A DNA stretch of 42,832 nucleotides from Bacilli bacterium (GCA_017502465.1 JAFVUY010000166.1:1-42832), one strand, 5' to 3'. Positions 25,881 to 35,032 are shown, numbered from the stretch's first letter. Notes: a model not told the origin generated them from the sequence alone. A program made the numbers and translations.

Positions 25881-25908
25881 AAGAAATCATTTTATTAATG
25901 ATTTTCTT
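25881..25908 (-). terminator. Possible weak terminator after the TrmH-family gene
   Basis: Minus strand: AT-rich inverted repeat AAGAAAATCATT/AATGATTTCTT followed by TTGTT, immediately upstream of the pheS promoter. Low GC makes its efficiency doubtful. Confidence 0.35.
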
Positions 25909-25949
25909 GTATTTTTATTCAAAAAGTAAAAAATTATTTAAAAATTAAA

Positions 25950-26672
25950 TTATTTTTCCATTAAATCGTGCATCAAAATCGCACCGGCAACCGCAACATT
26001 AAGAGAATCAATGTTTTGGATTGGAATTTTTGTGACGATGTCCGCGAGTTCTAAAGTCTCTTTGCTTACCCCGTGAGACTCGTTCCCTAAAACTAGCACA
26101 AAATTATTATTAGGTTTAACCTCTTTTAAAGAAATTGAATTATCCTCTAATGCAGAAACAATAACTTGATATTTTAGTTTTAAAACATGAAGTTCACTTT
26201 CAATAACTGGGATGAGAAAAATCGCACCTTTTGATGCTGCGACAACTTTTTCATTATATGGGGAGACGCTTCCCTTAGAATAAAAAACACTATCATATCC
26301 AAACGCTAAGGCAGTTCTAATAATTGTACCCATATTCCCAGGATCACTAACGCCATCTAAATAAACAATTTTATTTCCATAGTCAGTTTTTGATTCGATA
26401 AAATCACTTACAAAAACAATTCCTTCTGGAGTTACTGAGGAGCTAATCTTTTTCATTATTTCTTCACTGACAATGTATTGATTAATATCTTTTGGAAGTT
26501 TTAAAACTTCCAATGAATATACTTCTTTGACTTTATTAACCTTTAAAGCCATTTCTAAAGCTTTTTTACCTTCACATAAAAATTGTCTATATTTGTTTCT
26601 ACCTTTTGAGGTTTTTAATTCACACAAATATTTGATTTTTTGATTATTTTTAGAAGTTATTTCATTTATCAT
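25950..26672 (-). CDS. TrmH/SpoU-family RNA 2'-O-methyltransferase
   Basis: SPOUT-fold methyltransferase acting on rRNA or tRNA ribose. 240 residues: a substrate-binding domain (about 1-90, with NNQKIKYLCELKTSKGR) and a knotted SAM domain with motif 1 DPGNMGTIIRTA (110-121), motif 2 LGNESHGVS (195-203) and motif 3 SLNVAVAGAI (223-232). The two-domain arrangement resembles the 23S rRNA enzymes RlmB and YsgA, but the target base cannot be inferred. The ATG overlaps the stop of the YgjP-like gene by 4 nt (ATGA), so translation is coupled. A weak hairpin and the pheS operon follow. Confidence 0.92.
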   Translation of the reverse strand: MINEITSKNNQKIKYLCELKTSKGRNKYRQFLCEGKKALEMALKVNKVKEVYSLEVLKLPKDINQYIVSEEIMKKISSSVTPEGIVFVSDFIESKTDYGNKIVYLDGVSDPGNMGTIIRTALAFGYDSVFYSKGSVSPYNEKVVAASKGAIFLIPVIESELHVLKLKYQVIVSALEDNSISLKEVKPNNNFVLVLGNESHGVSKETLELADIVTKIPIQNIDSLNVAVAGAILMHDLMEK

Positions 26673-27310
26673 GCAAAGATACCTTTTTTCAATTTTTTAA
26701 TATAAATATTATAGTCAGGGTAATACTTAAAAACCACATTATAAAAATTTTTGCTATGATCTCGATAAAAATCATGCGCTAATTCATGGACAATAATCGC
26801 ATCAATAATATAGGAAGAATAATGAATTAATGAGGTGGTAAAAGCTATGCTTCTTGTTCTTGATGAATTCGAGCCATATCTAGAAGTCATTTTTTTGACT
26901 TTAACCTTATAAGGGTTTCTTATTCCCATCAAACATTCGTAATACCTAACACGTGGTTCAATGACTTTTAACAACAATTTTTTGAGTTTTTTCTGCAGAT
27001 CTTTCTCATCTACATAGCAAATAACAGACCCATCAGAAAATGTAATTTGATTATTTTTAGGAATTGATAATTTGTTACCAAAAATATAAATATTTTTATC
27101 ATCCATCCCTTTAAAGCGTAAATCGTATTTAATAAGGCTTTCCGCGTATTTATCCAATCCTTTAATTATGTCTCTTTTACCTATTAACGAGGAACAAGAT
27201 ACATAAAAAGTGTCGTTTTTAAAACGATATCGGATTGTTCTCATTCTCTTCCTGGTAATTTCGACATTATATTCTTTTTCTTTATATATATAAGTAAAAG
27301 TTTTTAACAT
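26669..27310 (-). CDS. YgjP-type zinc metalloprotein (M48/WLM-like)
   Basis: 213 residues with HELAH at 175-179 and a third histidine at 185 (HELAHDFYRDHSKNF), plus the upstream KKMTSRYGSNSS segment that marks the YgjP/DUF45 family. The fold resembles zinc peptidases; E. coli YgjP is reported to hydrolyse UTP, so the true substrate is open. I chose the ATG at 27310, not 27358. A consensus -10 TATAAT lies 6 nt upstream of it, so the message would be leaderless, and the longer version would extend past that promoter. It overlaps the methyltransferase gene by 4 nt and is divergent from the DUF523 gene. Confidence 0.85.
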   Translation of the reverse strand: MLKTFTYIYKEKEYNVEITRKRMRTIRYRFKNDTFYVSCSSLIGKRDIIKGLDKYAESLIKYDLRFKGMDDKNIYIFGNKLSIPKNNQITFSDGSVICYVDEKDLQKKLKKLLLKVIEPRVRYYECLMGIRNPYKVKVKKMTSRYGSNSSRTRSIAFTTSLIHYSSYIIDAIIVHELAHDFYRDHSKNFYNVVFKYYPDYNIYIKKLKKGIFA

Positions 27311-27316
27311 ATTTCC

Positions 27317-27322
27317 ATTATA
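27317..27322 (-). promoter_or_regulatory. -10 box of the YgjP-TrmH operon (leaderless)
   Basis: TATAAT on the minus strand, 6 nt from the ATG at 27310. The -35 region is only a T run. It supports the shorter start of the YgjP-like gene. Confidence 0.5.
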
Positions 27323-27324
27323 CC

Positions 27325-27354
27325 TTGAATAGTTATTTAAAAAAATATTATAAT
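27325..27354 (+). promoter_or_regulatory. Promoter of the DUF523 gene
   Basis: TTGAAT (27325-27330), 18 nt, TATAAT (27349-27354). The ATG is only 12 nt past the -10, leaving a leader of about 6 nt. The AAGGA in it is too close to the ATG to be a normal ribosome-binding site. Confidence 0.65.
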
Positions 27355-27366
27355 TCATAAGGAATT

Positions 27367-27804
27367 ATGGAAAAAATATTAATCTCAGCATGCCTTGTTG
27401 GCGATAATTGTAAATATAACGGAGGAAATAACAAAAGTCCTCTTATCGACAAATTGCTCGAAAGATATGAATTAGTCCCTTTTTGTCCCGAAGTTGAAGG
27501 AGGGTTACCTACCCCAAGACACCCAAGCGAAAGAATTGGTGAAAGAGTAAAAATGGACAACGGTAAAGACGTTACCTTTAATTATAATAGAGGGGCAGAC
27601 TTGGCTATGAATATTTGTCTACACTTAGGTATTAAAGTCGCTATTTTGAAAGAAAATTCCCCTTCTTGTGGTGTTCATAACATTTATGATGGAACATTTT
27701 CTAAAAAGTTAAAAAGGGGCGAAGGTGTCACAAGCGAAAAATTAAGAAAAAAAGGAATCAGAATTATTTCCGAAAATGAAATCGAGGATTTCTTAAACGA
27801 ATAA
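27367..27804 (+). CDS. DUF523 / TudS-like iron-sulfur protein
   Basis: 145 residues, starting MEKILISACLVGDNCKYNGG. Family hallmarks are present: Cys9, FCPEVEGGLPTPR with Cys40, a GA-x-LA segment and KENSPSCG with Cys101. In characterised DUF523 members (TudS) three conserved cysteines hold a [4Fe-4S] cluster that removes sulfur from thiouracil, so a role in degrading or salvaging thiolated nucleobases is plausible. That function is inferred from the family. The gene is alone on the plus strand with its own promoter and terminator, between two minus-strand operons. Confidence 0.85.
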   Translation: MEKILISACLVGDNCKYNGGNNKSPLIDKLLERYELVPFCPEVEGGLPTPRHPSERIGERVKMDNGKDVTFNYNRGADLAMNICLHLGIKVAILKENSPSCGVHNIYDGTFSKKLKRGEGVTSEKLRKKGIRIISENEIEDFLNE

Positions 27805-27827
27805 GAGCAAAGTGCTCTTTTTATTTT
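27804..27827 (+). terminator. Terminator of the DUF523 gene
   Basis: AGAGCA-AAG-TGCTCT followed by TTTTATTTT, overlapping the end of the stop codon. Confidence 0.85.
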
Positions 27828-27828
27828 A

Positions 27829-27854
27829 TAAAAAAAGGAGTTCGTATGAACTCC
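27829..27854 (-). terminator. Terminator of glgB-glgP-dUTPase
   Basis: Minus strand: GGAGTTC-ATAC-GAACTCC followed by TTTTTTT, 2 nt after the dUTPase stop. It is back to back with the DUF523 terminator. Confidence 0.92.
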
Positions 27855-27856
27855 AA

Positions 27857-28345
27857 TTAATAATTTGTTTCTTGACGGTGATAATTTTCGCCTAATTTTA
27901 ACAAATAGGAATTAAAGATATCTTCTTCATACATGTTTAGTTTGCTCGCAATTAATAGATAAGTCTCGAAACATTTAATGTAATTTTCTTTATTTCTTGC
28001 ATTCATGAAGTTAACTACTTCTTCATACATTTTTAAGAATAAATTGCTCAAAGATAATTCACTATCCCTTTGTTCATAGCTGTATACATTAATTTCAGCA
28101 TCAATTCCTAGAGAAATTAGAAAATGTAATCCATCTGCATATTCGTCCATAACCCTAGCTTTTTCTTCACTTGGCTTATTTGACCAATATTTAAAACATC
28201 TGGTGGAATTTGCAAGCTCTCCTAACTCAACAAGTAAGGAAAGCGTTCTTCTATCACGCGTTTCCTTATATGTGATGTTATGTTTTCTAGCAATTTCTAA
28301 ATCAAGTTCTTTTTGTTTTTTAAACAAAGTTTCGAAATTAATCAT
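27857..28345 (-). CDS. Dimeric dUTP diphosphatase (MazG-like, all-alpha)
   Basis: Hydrolyses dUTP to dUMP, keeping uracil out of DNA and feeding dTMP synthesis. 162 residues of the all-helical dUTPase_2 family, unrelated to trimeric Dut. The metal-binding residues are E40 and E43 (LLVELGELAN) and E68 and D71 (MDEYADGLHF), with STRCFKYWSNK between them as in the family. The start overlaps the glgP stop by 8 nt. Coupling of a nucleotide-sanitation enzyme to glycogen genes is odd and is probably just operon economy. Confidence 0.92.
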   Translation of the reverse strand: MINFETLFKKQKELDLEIARKHNITYKETRDRRTLSLLVELGELANSTRCFKYWSNKPSEEKARVMDEYADGLHFLISLGIDAEINVYSYEQRDSELSLSNLFLKMYEEVVNFMNARNKENYIKCFETYLLIASKLNMYEEDIFNSYLLKLGENYHRQETNY

Positions 28346-30752
28346 TACAGGTAACCTTTTCTAAATGCCAGATTTCTTTCGCGTATTGTTCGATTGTTCT
28401 ATCACTTGAGAAGAATCCAGAATTTGCAATATTAATTAGGCACATTCTAGACCAAGCACGTGTGTCTTGATAAAGCTTAGAAATCTTTTCTTGAGCTTCT
28501 ACATAAGAGGCAAAATCAAGAAGGATATAATATTGATCGCGATTATTCATAATTTCATCAAAAATCATTCTGAAACGATCGTGTTTATAGAAACACCATG
28601 GACCATCAAATAAACTATCGAGAATGTTTTTAATACGATAGTCATTGTTATAAACATCCCATGGGGAATAATCGCCTTTGACATTATGTTCTTCAACTTC
28701 TTCAGTTAACATACCAAAGATAACAGCGTTTTCTTTGCCTGCGTTTGCAACAATTTCAATATTCGCTCCATCCATTGTTCCAAGAGTAATTGCACCGTTC
28801 ATCATAAATTTCATATTTGATGTACCAGAAGCTTCTTTTCCAGCGGTGGAAATTTGTTCTGAAATATCAGCAGCAGGAATAATCATTTCCGCTAATGTGA
28901 CTCCATAGTTTTCGATGAAAACTACTTTTAAGAATTTATTTGTTTCTTCATCATTATTAACAACTTCTGCAACGGCGAGAATTAATTCAATAATCTTTTT
29001 CGCGTATGTGTAGCTAGGAGCGGATTTCGCACCGAAAATATATGTATGAGGATAAATTCTAAAATTTGGATCTTCCTTCATTCTTTGGTAAAGATAAATG
29101 ACGTGGAAAATATTCATTAATTGACGTTTGTATGCGTGCAAACGTTTAATTTGAACATCGAAGATAGAATTAACGTCAACTTCAATACCATTATGCTCTT
29201 TAATGTAGTTAGCTAATTTAACCTTATTTTCGTATTTAATATCAACTAATTCATCAAGAACTTTTTCGTCGTCTTTGAAAGCTTCAAAGGCTTTAATGTT
29301 TTCCATTTTTGTAATCCAAGAATCGCCGATTTTATCACTAATCAATTTAGCTAATCTTGGGTTTGCATTTAATAACCAACGACGATGTGTGACACCATTA
29401 GTTTTGTTATTAAATTTTTCAGGCATATAGTTATAGAATTCTTTAAATGTGTTAGCTTTTAAGATTTCTGTGTGTAAAGCAGCGACGCCATTAACTGAGA
29501 AAGATGTATAAATTGCTAAATTTGTCATGTGAATTTGACCATCTTTGATAATATTCATCGCGTATCGATGATCTTGTGGAACTCCTGCGTTTGCCATTTC
29601 AATGTTGAAGCGTCTATTGATTTCTTCAATAATCATATAGCAACGTGGAATTAAATTTTGAACAAAGTTCACTGGCCATTTTTCAAGGGCTTCCACCATG
29701 ACTGTGTGGTTTGTGTAAGCCATACATTTTTGAACTTCTTTCCAGGATTCATCCCAGCCATAGCCATATTCATCCATCATAATTCTCATCATTTCTGGAA
29801 TAGCTAAAATTGGGTGTGTATCGTTTAATTGGAAGACATATTGATCACCAATACCAATAAGAGTGTTATTGTGACGATAATATGAAGCGATTGTAGATTG
29901 TAATCCAGCGGAAACTAAGAAATATTGTTGTCTAAGTCTTAAAATACGACCGTGTTCTGTTGAATCATCTGGATATAAACCATGGCAAAGTTCACTTAAA
30001 GCGGATAAATAATCATTAAATGATGTGTGTTTTGGTAAGTTTTCACTACTAGGTTCAGCATTCCATAATCTAAGGGTGTTTGTCACGTGGTTACGATAAC
30101 CTACGACAGGAACATCATATGGCACTGCTCTTACACAAACAGCATCAACAGTTCTAATCGCGTATGTGCCATCAGTTTTTAAATATGTTTCTGGACGGCC
30201 ATAGAATTTAACTTCTACTGCGTATTTAGCTTTTCTAACTTCCCAAACGTTGCCGTTTGTGAGCCATTGGTCTGGTAATTCTTTTTGTTTTCCATCAACT
30301 AATTTTTGACGGAAGAAACCATATTGATAACGAATGCAGTTACCATGACCCGCGTAGCCTAATGAGGCAATTGAGTCTAAAAAGCACGCTGCTAAACGGC
30401 CAAGACCGCCATTACCTAATCCCGCATCGCTTTCTTGATCTTCTAATTCGTTAATATCAATTCCTAAGTCTTTTAAACCATCTCTTGCAACTTCATATAT
30501 ACCCATATTTTGCATATTGTTAACTAAAAGACGGCCAATTAAGAATTCCATTGAGAAATAAACAAGGGTTTTTCTTCCTTCTTTAATTGTTTTGGTGTGT
30601 GTATCAGACCAGTCGACATTCGCATAGTCTCTAACCATTTCGCCTAAAATTTGGTATTTTTCACTTATGTGACTTTCGCCAACTGAAACACCATATCTCT
30701 CAAGCATTCTTTGAGTAAATTCTTTTTTAAAATTTGATTTTGTTCTAAACAT
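28338..30752 (-). CDS. glgP: Glycogen/alpha-glucan phosphorylase
   Basis: GT35 enzyme that releases glucose-1-phosphate from alpha-1,4-glucan ends using PLP. 804 residues, normal for the family. It shows GLGNGGLGRLAACFLDS near the N-terminus and the PLP site EASGTSNMKFMMNGA with Lys648. It lies 7 nt after glgB, so the operon pairs branching with breakdown. AAAGGA lies about 11 nt upstream of the ATG. No glycogen synthase or ADP-glucose pyrophosphorylase is in the window. Confidence 0.98.
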   Translation of the reverse strand: MFRTKSNFKKEFTQRMLERYGVSVGESHISEKYQILGEMVRDYANVDWSDTHTKTIKEGRKTLVYFSMEFLIGRLLVNNMQNMGIYEVARDGLKDLGIDINELEDQESDAGLGNGGLGRLAACFLDSIASLGYAGHGNCIRYQYGFFRQKLVDGKQKELPDQWLTNGNVWEVRKAKYAVEVKFYGRPETYLKTDGTYAIRTVDAVCVRAVPYDVPVVGYRNHVTNTLRLWNAEPSSENLPKHTSFNDYLSALSELCHGLYPDDSTEHGRILRLRQQYFLVSAGLQSTIASYYRHNNTLIGIGDQYVFQLNDTHPILAIPEMMRIMMDEYGYGWDESWKEVQKCMAYTNHTVMVEALEKWPVNFVQNLIPRCYMIIEEINRRFNIEMANAGVPQDHRYAMNIIKDGQIHMTNLAIYTSFSVNGVAALHTEILKANTFKEFYNYMPEKFNNKTNGVTHRRWLLNANPRLAKLISDKIGDSWITKMENIKAFEAFKDDEKVLDELVDIKYENKVKLANYIKEHNGIEVDVNSIFDVQIKRLHAYKRQLMNIFHVIYLYQRMKEDPNFRIYPHTYIFGAKSAPSYTYAKKIIELILAVAEVVNNDEETNKFLKVVFIENYGVTLAEMIIPAADISEQISTAGKEASGTSNMKFMMNGAITLGTMDGANIEIVANAGKENAVIFGMLTEEVEEHNVKGDYSPWDVYNNDYRIKNILDSLFDGPWCFYKHDRFRMIFDEIMNNRDQYYILLDFASYVEAQEKISKLYQDTRAWSRMCLINIANSGFFSSDRTIEQYAKEIWHLEKVTCND

Positions 30753-30759
30753 TTAAAAT

Positions 30760-32631
30760 TTATCCTTTCTTGCTTTTTTTAACTGTTTTTTTCTTGCTAA
30801 CTTTTTTAAGTTTGAATATACATGCACCTAAAGAAGCTAATTTAATACAAATGTGGAATGGTTTATTCTCTGGTCCAATAGGTTCGCTTTTAATTGGTAA
30901 ACCGTTATATTGTCCCCAACCAGAATAAACATCTTTATCTGTATTGAATATTTCCTCATATTCTCCATCAATTAAGACAGGGATATTGTAAGAATCATAA
31001 TAATTTGGAGTCATATTAAAGACAAAGACTAAACATTCATCTTTATATGTTCTTTGGAAAGCAAATACGCTTTGATTGTTATTATCTACCATTAACCAAC
31101 GGAAGGTTGCGGGGTTGTGTTCTTCAATATGCATTGGTTTGTGAGTAGCGTAAATTCTATTTAAATCTCTTATTAAGCGAGAAATAGAATCATGAATTGG
31201 GAATTTCTTTAATTCCCAACAAAGGGATGCGTTTTCATTCCATTCATCAAAACTTGCCAATTCGTTACCCATAAAATTGAGCTTTTTGCCTGGGTGAGCG
31301 AATTGATATGTATATAAATTTCTAAGCAATGCGAATTTTTGTTCGTAAGTGCCCCATAATTTATTAATAATAGTTCCTTTTCCATGTACGACTTCGTCGT
31401 GAGAGAATGGGAGCATGAAGTTATCGCTATAAAAATAAGCCATAGAAAAAGTTAATTTATTATGATCATATTTCTTATAAATTGGGTCTAAAGAATAATA
31501 TTTTAATGTATCATTCATCCAACCTAAATCCCATTTATAGTCAAAGCCAAGTCCGCCATATTCAACAGGTTTTGTAACTCCTGAATAATCGGAACTATCT
31601 TCCGCAATCATCATAACACTTGGGTGAGCGTAATGAATTTTGCCATTCATTCTCTTAACAAATTCAATCGCACCTTCATTAACGCCTTTTGATTTATCCC
31701 CGTTATAAAAGATAACATTGCTAACTGCATCTACTCTTATACCATCAAAATGATAATAAGTAATAAAGTAGTTAATTGCAGACATTAAGAATGATCTAAC
31801 TGGATCTTTTCCTAAATCAAATTGATAAGAACCCCATGGAGAAACTCTCCATTTATTTGAATATTCAAATAATCTTGTTCCATCGTAGTTTTTAAGTGCC
31901 CATGGGTCGTTAGCGAAATGAACAGGAGCAAAATCTAAAATAACTCCAAAACCAGCTTGGTGAAGTCTATCAACAAATGACATTAATTGAAATGGGTTTC
32001 CATAACGAGAATCAACTGAATAAAAACCTGTTGCTTGATATCCCCAAGATCCATCAAATGGATATTGAGTAATTGGCATAATTTCAATATGTGTATAACC
32101 CATTTCTTGAAGATATGGGATTAGATAATCCGCGATTTCTTCATATGAATAAATACGTCCATCTAAACCTCTTTCTTTCCAAGAACCTAGATGCATTTCG
32201 TAAATTGACATAGGTCTATCAAAATTTCTATCCCTATTTTTAAGCCATTCTTCATCGTGCCAAATAAAATTTTCAATATCGAAAAGTCTCGAACAAGTTT
32301 TTGGTCTTAATTCAGAATAAAAGGCATACGGGTCAATTTTATCAACATATTTTCCTTTCGAATTTTTGAAATGGTATTTATAGTTTTGATAATTATAAAG
32401 ATTAGGAATAACAATTTCCCAAACCCCGGAATCATCAATTTTTGTTAATTTGTGTTTAGTGACATCCCAATTATTCCAATCACCAATAACAGAGACATCA
32501 TCCGCGTGAGGAGCATAAAGTCTAAAAACAACTTTTCTTTCACCATCTTCTTCGAAGAAATGAGCACCAAAGTATTTATAGGCATCAATTGTTTGTCCCA
32601 TTAAGAAGTCATATAGTAATCCGTAGGCCAT
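30760..32631 (-). CDS. glgB: 1,4-alpha-glucan branching enzyme
   Basis: GH13 enzyme that introduces alpha-1,6 branches in glycogen. 623 residues: a CBM48 domain (about 20-110, with VSVIGDWNNWD), a TIM-barrel with catalytic Asp301 (DGIRVDAVSNV), Glu344 (MMIAEDSS) and Asp412 (PFSHDEVVHG), and a C-terminal beta domain ending in a Lys-rich tail. It has one CBM48 and no extra N-terminal module, so it is the short form. It is the first gene of glgB-glgP-dUTPase, with GGAG 8 nt upstream, and is divergent from ackA. Confidence 0.98.
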   Translation of the reverse strand: MAYGLLYDFLMGQTIDAYKYFGAHFFEEDGERKVVFRLYAPHADDVSVIGDWNNWDVTKHKLTKIDDSGVWEIVIPNLYNYQNYKYHFKNSKGKYVDKIDPYAFYSELRPKTCSRLFDIENFIWHDEEWLKNRDRNFDRPMSIYEMHLGSWKERGLDGRIYSYEEIADYLIPYLQEMGYTHIEIMPITQYPFDGSWGYQATGFYSVDSRYGNPFQLMSFVDRLHQAGFGVILDFAPVHFANDPWALKNYDGTRLFEYSNKWRVSPWGSYQFDLGKDPVRSFLMSAINYFITYYHFDGIRVDAVSNVIFYNGDKSKGVNEGAIEFVKRMNGKIHYAHPSVMMIAEDSSDYSGVTKPVEYGGLGFDYKWDLGWMNDTLKYYSLDPIYKKYDHNKLTFSMAYFYSDNFMLPFSHDEVVHGKGTIINKLWGTYEQKFALLRNLYTYQFAHPGKKLNFMGNELASFDEWNENASLCWELKKFPIHDSISRLIRDLNRIYATHKPMHIEEHNPATFRWLMVDNNNQSVFAFQRTYKDECLVFVFNMTPNYYDSYNIPVLIDGEYEEIFNTDKDVYSGWGQYNGLPIKSEPIGPENKPFHICIKLASLGACIFKLKKVSKKKTVKKSKKG

Positions 32632-32662
32632 AGCATTTCTCCTTTCGCTTTACCTTATATTT

Positions 32663-32691
32663 TATATAAAAACGTATAATATATAAAGCAA
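32663..32691 (-). promoter_or_regulatory. Probable promoter of glgB-glgP-dUTPase
   Basis: Minus strand: -35 TTGCTT (32686-32691), 17 nt, -10 TATATA (32663-32668), about 31 nt upstream of the ATG. The region is so AT-rich that alternative -10 boxes exist. Confidence 0.5.
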
Positions 32692-32734
32692 AAAAGAAAA
32701 AACTAATTTTTTTATCAATTTTCCTTTCAATAAA

Positions 32735-32763
32735 TTGAAATATTAAAAATATTATGTGATAAT
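32735..32763 (+). promoter_or_regulatory. Promoter of ackA-nrnA with palindrome over the -35
   Basis: TTGAAA (32735-32740), 17 nt, GATAAT (32758-32763) extended by TG at 32755-32756. The perfect 16-bp palindrome TTTCAATAAATTGAAA (32725-32740, arms TTTCAAT/ATTGAAA) overlaps the -35 and could be a regulator site. Confidence 0.7.
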
Positions 32764-32787
32764 TTGAGGGAAACGGAGGACAGTCAT

Positions 32788-33981
32788 ATGACAAAAATTA
32801 TGACAATCAATTCTGGAAGTTCCAGTTTAAAATTCAAATTATATGAAATGCCTGAAGAAAAAGTTATCTGTTCTGGTAACGCCGAAAGAATCGGTCTACC
32901 TGATGGTATTTTCACAATCAAATATGGTGATAAAAAAGATGTCACCTACCCAGCTATTCCAAACCATTCAGTTGCCGCTAAATTATTACTTGATAGTTTA
33001 GTTGAAAAAGGAATTATTTCATCTTTTGATGAAATCAAAGCAACAGGTCACAGAATCGTTCAAGGCGGTAAATATTTCTCAAAATCAGTTTTATTTGACG
33101 CTGACAGCGAAGCAAAAATCGAATCTTTGATTCCGCTTGCTCCACTTCATAATGCCGCTCACTTAACTTGTTATAGAGCTTTCAAAGAAGTTTTGCCAAA
33201 CACACCTGCAGTTGCTGTCTTTGATACAGCCTATCATCAAACCATGGAACCACAAGATTATTTGTTCCCAATTCCATATGAATTAAGTCAAAAATACGAC
33301 ATCCGTCGTTATGGTGCTCACGGAACAAGCCATAATTATCTAGCCCTTGAAGGTCTTAAATATTTAGAGGGTGTTGAACATCCAAAAATTATTTCATGTC
33401 ACATCGGAAGCGGAGCTTCTATTACCGCTATTAAAGATGGTAAATGTGTTGCAACATCAATGGGTTTAACTCCACTTGGTGGAATTATGATGGGCACAAG
33501 AACTGGCGATATGGATCCAAGTGTCTTTAACTACGTTTGCACAGTTACAGGAAAATCTCCTGAAGAAGTTTATCAAATGTTTAATAAAAAATCAGGTTTC
33601 TTAGGTGTTAGTCAAATTTCTAACGATAGCAGAGATGTTCTTGAAGCTGTTGAAAAAGGTGTCGAAACCGCAATTTTGGCTAATGATTTATTCAATCGTC
33701 GAATCGCTGATTTTATTGGTCAATATTTTGTCCGTTTAGGCGGAGCGGATTTAATCATCTTCTCTGCTGGTATCGGCGAAAATGAACCACGCACACGTCA
33801 AGCAGTCTCCGACCTCTTAAGCGAAGCTCTCGGAGTCAAAATCAATAAAGAACTTAACGCTGGATTAAGAGGCAAAGAAGCATTAATTTCAACAAAAGAT
33901 AGTAGGATAAAAGTTGCAGTCATCCCAACCGACGAAGAAGTCATGATTGCAAGAGACGCCTATGAAATTTGCATTAAATAA
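32788..33981 (+). CDS. ackA: Acetate kinase
   Basis: Makes ATP and acetate from acetyl-phosphate, the usual ATP-yielding last step of mixed-acid fermentation. 397 residues, typical length. It shows the N-terminal phosphate-binding MTINSGSSSLKFKLYE, VFDTAYHQTM, RYGAHGTSHNY, and a GARTGDMDP-type segment (MGTRTGDMDP). The start is the ATG with GGAGG 8 nt upstream rather than one eight codons earlier. No phosphotransacetylase gene is adjacent. The next gene follows after 11 nt. Confidence 0.98.
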   Translation: MTKIMTINSGSSSLKFKLYEMPEEKVICSGNAERIGLPDGIFTIKYGDKKDVTYPAIPNHSVAAKLLLDSLVEKGIISSFDEIKATGHRIVQGGKYFSKSVLFDADSEAKIESLIPLAPLHNAAHLTCYRAFKEVLPNTPAVAVFDTAYHQTMEPQDYLFPIPYELSQKYDIRRYGAHGTSHNYLALEGLKYLEGVEHPKIISCHIGSGASITAIKDGKCVATSMGLTPLGGIMMGTRTGDMDPSVFNYVCTVTGKSPEEVYQMFNKKSGFLGVSQISNDSRDVLEAVEKGVETAILANDLFNRRIADFIGQYFVRLGGADLIIFSAGIGENEPRTRQAVSDLLSEALGVKINKELNAGLRGKEALISTKDSRIKVAVIPTDEEVMIARDAYEICIK

Positions 33982-33992
33982 GGATTATTGAA

Positions 33993-34988
33993 ATGAGTAA
34001 AGTTCACCCACTTATCGCTTTAAAGGCAAAACCATTTCTTAAAGATTACAAAAGAGTTTTAAACGCTATCAAAAGATATGATAGAATTGCTATTTTCCGT
34101 CATATTATGCCTGATTTTGATGCACTTGGAACTCAAATGGGTCTAGCCACTTGGATTAAAGACAACTTCCCAAATAAAGAAGTTAAAGTTCTTGGTGATA
34201 ACCATGTTACTTTCACTCCCAGACTCTTCCCAGAAATGGATAGTCTTAATGAATCCTGGTTCAGAGAACCATTTCTGGCTATTATCCTTGATACAGGGAA
34301 TGTAAAAAGAATCGCTGATCCACGCTTTAAAAAAGCAAAATTCAAAATCAAAATCGACCATCACCCAGCAATCGAACATTATGGAAAAATTAATATCGTT
34401 GATGATAATGACGCTGCTGCAAGCGAACTTGTTTGCAACATGATTATGTCCTTTAAAGGCGATTATGTCTTATCAAAATTAGCGGCTTCATATTTCTATA
34501 TCGGAATTGTTGGAGACTCTGGTAGATTCCAATACTCCTCTACCTCTCCTCATACATTTGCTATTTGTGAAAAATTATTAGAAAGCGGAATTGAATTAAC
34601 TAGCGTTTATCAAAAAATGTATGTTAAAAAAGTCGATGACTTAAAAGTTACTGCATATATCTTAAATAATTATCACATTTCTCCTAATGGCGTTGCTTAT
34701 TATGTCTTGGACGCGAACATCCAAAAAGAACTTAATATCACAACTGAAAGAGGCAAAGAAAACGTCAACTTATTTTCAAATATTGAAGGTATTGGAATTT
34801 GGTGTTCTATTACAGAAGATCCTAAAGACAATTGTTGGAGAATATCTATTAGATCTAAAGAGATTTGCATAAATCAAATCGCTGCGAAATGGGGCGGAGG
34901 CGGACACGCTCAAGCTTCAGGAGCGCAAATTAAAAACCTCGGTCAACTTGATGCATTTATCTCCGATTTAGACGAATTACTTAAATAA
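33993..34988 (+). CDS. nrnA: DHH/DHHA1 phosphoesterase, NrnA-like nanoRNase
   Basis: 331 residues. The DHH domain carries RHIMPDFDALG (His37, Asp41 and Asp43 bind metal) and KIDHHPA near residue 120; the DHHA1 domain ends with GGGGHAQASGA. Family members degrade 2-5-mer RNAs and dephosphorylate pAp. There is no membrane region or PAS/GGDEF domain, so it is not GdpP. AAGGA precedes the ATG. It is cotranscribed with ackA (11-nt gap) and ends at a strong terminator. NrnA rather than another soluble DHH enzyme is likely but not certain. Confidence 0.9.
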   Translation: MSKVHPLIALKAKPFLKDYKRVLNAIKRYDRIAIFRHIMPDFDALGTQMGLATWIKDNFPNKEVKVLGDNHVTFTPRLFPEMDSLNESWFREPFLAIILDTGNVKRIADPRFKKAKFKIKIDHHPAIEHYGKINIVDDNDAAASELVCNMIMSFKGDYVLSKLAASYFYIGIVGDSGRFQYSSTSPHTFAICEKLLESGIELTSVYQKMYVKKVDDLKVTAYILNNYHISPNGVAYYVLDANIQKELNITTERGKENVNLFSNIEGIGIWCSITEDPKDNCWRISIRSKEICINQIAAKWGGGGHAQASGAQIKNLGQLDAFISDLDELLK

Positions 34989-34993
34989 AGACT

Positions 34994-35020
34994 AGACCAC
35001 AATTTGTGGTCTTTTTCTTT
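34994..35020 (+). terminator. Terminator of ackA-nrnA
   Basis: AGACCACAA/TTGTGGTCT inverted repeat (34994-35012) followed by TTTTCTTTT. Confidence 0.9.
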
Positions 35021-35032
35021 TCCCTTATTCGT

